Below are positions 22,337 to 23,584 of a stretch of DNA of 23,584 bases, piece by piece. The notes below the pieces were generated by a model. That model searched no databases. It was not told the DNA's origin and worked only from the letters and a program-made list of their open reading frames with translations. This DNA comes from Spirochaetia bacterium (lineage in GTDB: Bacteria > Spirochaetota > Spirochaetia > Treponematales > Breznakiellaceae): contig BOAU01000026.1 of assembly GCA_026002025.1 (NCBI GenBank), positions 1 to 23,584 on the forward strand, read 5' to 3'. Both the position numbers and the translations under genes were made by a program. Numbering within the stretch: position 1 is the stretch's first letter; each line of letters opens with the position of its first letter.

Positions 22337-23299
22337 GGGATTATAGGAATGAATCACCTGGTCCACCGAGAGGATCACCGCCCGCTCAATGCAGTTTTCC
22401 AGTTCCCGGACATTGCCGGGCCAGGAATAGCTGGTAAGGAGATCGATGGCGGGGGTAGATATGCGTTTGATATGCTTACCGTTTTTTTCGGCGTATTTGC
22501 CGGTAAAATGATCCGCCAAAAGGACGATATCACTCTTCCGCTCCCGCAGGGGCGGGATTTGCAGGGGAAACACGTTGAGCCGGTAGTAGAGGTCCTCCCG
22601 GAAGCGGCCGGCCTTGACCTCTTCTTCAAGGTTCCGGTTCGTGGCGGCAATCAATCTGACATCAACCTTGATGGTGCTGGTCCCCCCTACCCGCTCCAGT
22701 TCCCGCTCCTGGAGTACCCGGAGGAGTTTTACCTGAATTTGGGGTGAAAGTTCCCCGATTTCGTCGAGAAAGAGGGAGCCCTTGTCGGCCATCTCGAAGC
22801 GGCCCTTGCGCTGGCTTGTTGCCCCGGTAAAGGCCCCCTTTTCGTGGCCGAAAAGCTCGCTTTCGATGATCGATTCAGGCAGGGCGGCGCAGTTGATCTT
22901 GACCAGGGGGGAGGCGGCCCGCCTGGAAAGCCGGTGCAGCTCCGCCGCCACCAGTTCCTTGCCGGTACCGCTTTCCCCGGTGATCAGCACCGTGGCGTCG
23001 CTGGGGGCCACCTGGGTAAGCATCCCGTAGACATCCCGCATGGCGCTGCCGGTCCCGATGATGGCGCTCCCCACCGCAATCCGCCCGCTTTGAGCCCATC
23101 CTGAGCTTTCTAGTTCCCGGCTGCCCCCATGAAGTATCACCTCTTTGCACCCTCTTGGTATGGAGAAAATTGCAAAGCAATTTTCTCCGATGTAAATTGG
23201 CGCAGCCAATTTACACTGCGACACGCGGGACTCCCTTCCGGGGTTCGGCATCCATGCCTTACCCCTCCAGGCCGGCTTTTTTGCTAAAAGTCCATCCAT
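22250..23299 (-). CDS. nifA: NifA-like sigma-54 enhancer-binding activator, lacking an N-terminal sensor domain and frameshifted before its HTH
   Basis: The open frame is 349 aa. The AAA+ domain is complete: Walker A GESGTGKE (108-115), sigma-54 contact loop GAFTGA (155-160), [11 protein letters not shown] as Walker [37 protein letters not shown], and [17 protein letters not shown]. After HSYNPPP (residues ~313-319) a C8 tract shifts the frame into a proline-rich tail, cutting off the HTH. There is no GAF domain, normal for NifA. The first ~50 residues are encoded by palindromic repeats and are probably not native; the true start may be GTG 23140 (Val54) or later. The HTH and sequence style support NifA rather than NtrC. 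It likely drives the sigma-54 promoter of amtB-glnK. Confidence 0.8.
   Translation of the reverse strand: MDGLLAKKPAWRGKAWMPNPGRESRVSQCKLAAPIYIGENCFAIFSIPRGCKEVILHGGSRELESSGWAQSGRIAVGSAIIGTGSAMRDVYGMLTQVAPSDATVLITGESGTGKELVAAELHRLSRRAASPLVKINCAALPESIIESELFGHEKGAFTGATSQRKGRFEMADKGSLFLDEIGELSPQIQVKLLRVLQERELERVGGTSTIKVDVRLIAATNRNLEEEVKAGRFREDLYYRLNVFPLQIPPLRERKSDIVLLADHFTGKYAEKNGKHIKRISTPAIDLLTSYSWPGNVRELENCIERAVILSVDQVIHSYNPPPASSRRPPPTLNPPPPWKRPCPGWKRK
22332..22339. repeat. G8/C8 homopolymer at the frameshift of the NifA-like gene
   Basis: Eight consecutive G on the plus strand (C8 in the coding strand). With nine C the AAA+ and HTH frames are continuous; with eight they are not. It could be a phase-variable tract, a slippery site or a sequencing error. 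Confidence 0.85.
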
Positions 23300-23335
23300 G
23301 GACTTTTAGCAAAAAAGCTAGCGGCTTACAGCCGC
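23162..23335. repeat. Cluster of five tight perfect palindromes
   Basis: In order: 23162-23188 (12-bp arms, loop AAA); 23191-23215 (11-bp arms, loop GCA); 23240-23265 (GGGG and GGCAT arms with two 3-nt bulges, loop CC); 23275-23318 (21-bp arms, loop CC); 23321-23335 (6-bp arms, loop TAC). All arms were matched base by base. Sequences differ, but the design (long arms, 2-3 nt loops) is the same. The cluster lies between tRNA-Arg and the AAA+ part of the NifA-like gene, whose frame stays open through part of it. Confidence 0.9.
23217..23233 (+). repeat. 17-bp copy of the tRNA-Arg 3' end (direct)
   Basis: TGCGACACGCGGGACTC is identical to 23409-23425, the acceptor 3' strand and part of the T-arm of tRNA-Arg. 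A duplicated tRNA 3' end 192 bp away in the same orientation has the form of attachment-site remnants flanking an integrated element, though no integrase is present in the ~175 bp between. Confidence 0.7.
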
Positions 23336-23383
23336 AAACGCAGGGAAATTATACCACGCGCCGCTAAAGCGTCGCTCGTTACA

Positions 23384-23408
23384 AGTCCCGCGTGTCGCAA
23401 TCTACGTT

Positions 23409-23424
<16 letters not shown>
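23384..23424. repeat. 17-bp inverted repeat of the tRNA-Arg 3' end
   Basis: AGTCCCGCGTGTCGCAA (23384-23400) is the exact reverse complement of 23408-23424, separated by 7 nt. In the tRNA-Arg transcript the 3' trailer could therefore pair with the mature 3' acceptor/T-arm strand. Confidence 0.85.
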
Positions 23425-23482
<58 letters not shown>

Positions 23483-23493
23483 TTTACGGGAAT

Positions 23494-23502
23494 GTTATAG
23501 CA
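23494..23502 (-). promoter_or_regulatory. Extended -10 element for tRNA-Arg
   Basis: The minus strand reads TGCTATAAC (TGnTATAAT-like) 12 nt before the mature tRNA 5' end. No good -35 is seen at 17 bp, as is common with extended -10 promoters. The remaining ~80 nt to the window end contain no gene I can support. Confidence 0.5.
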
Positions 23503-23584
23503 TAAAAGGTTGGTCTTTACTATCCCACCGAGGTCCAATCACCTGAATCTATGAAAGCTATACAATCCTACATAAATGTAGTAA

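Noticed and set aside
23275..23318. Intrinsic terminator at the 21-bp-arm palindrome
   Set aside because: On both strands the 3' arm ends in A6 then GC rather than a T-run, so it does not fit a rho-independent terminator.

Overview
The window looks like chromosomal DNA from a spirochaete, most likely a Treponema of the free-living or termite-gut type. That is inference from protein style: a DUF115/Maf-like protein, several small outer-membrane barrels, a `NCIDY...FY...NHLF...IEPQ` Cys/His protein type I associate with treponemes, and NifA-like nitrogen control beside amtB-glnK. GC-rich housekeeping genes alternate with clearly AT-richer accessory patches (about 1.3-5.9 kb, 15.6-16.2 kb and 18.2-18.7 kb).

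Layout. 1-124: a probable insertion-sequence end (20 C-terminal residues plus two 26-27 bp direct repeats). 142-3636 (+): a tandem array of three genes, and the stub of a fourth, sharing a ~95-residue N-terminal helical module but carrying unrelated membrane C-termini (TM2-like; one TM plus a Cys/His ectodomain; multi-TM plus FHA-like). 3649-5916 (+): a lipoprotein, a small unknown protein, and a beta-barrel/transglutaminase-like fusion. 5992-10145 (-): an operon of membrane-anchored parvulin-type foldase, DUF115/Maf-like protein and TauE/SafE permease. 10248-12200 (+): an unusual DAHP synthase/prephenate dehydratase/ACT fusion. 12197-16046 (-): radical SAM/SPASM protein, TtcA-like PP-loop protein, TcdA-like E1 enzyme, and a broken, chimeric HNH-type locus. 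16251-18170 (+): a PNPOx-like flavoprotein and an ABC-F ATPase. 18179-19940 (-): a TetR-type regulator, an outer-membrane barrel and a membrane protein in one operon, with a perfect 18-bp palindrome just downstream of a good promoter. 20187-21903 (-): amtB-glnK behind a consensus sigma-54 promoter. 22113-23299 (-): a NifA-like sigma-54 activator whose Fis-type HTH is put out of frame by a C8 tract. 23162-23424: an array of tight perfect palindromes and copies of a tRNA 3' end. 23409-23482 (-): tRNA-Arg(TCT).

The clearest physiological theme is nitrogen control: NifA-like activator, sigma-54 promoter, ammonium channel and a PII protein lacking the uridylylated Tyr51. The strongest candidate for an undescribed system is the left-hand array: a constant intracellular module on interchangeable membrane or envelope C-termini, next to a second Cys/His/Asp transglutaminase-like envelope protein, bordered by an IS end and ending in a decayed module copy.
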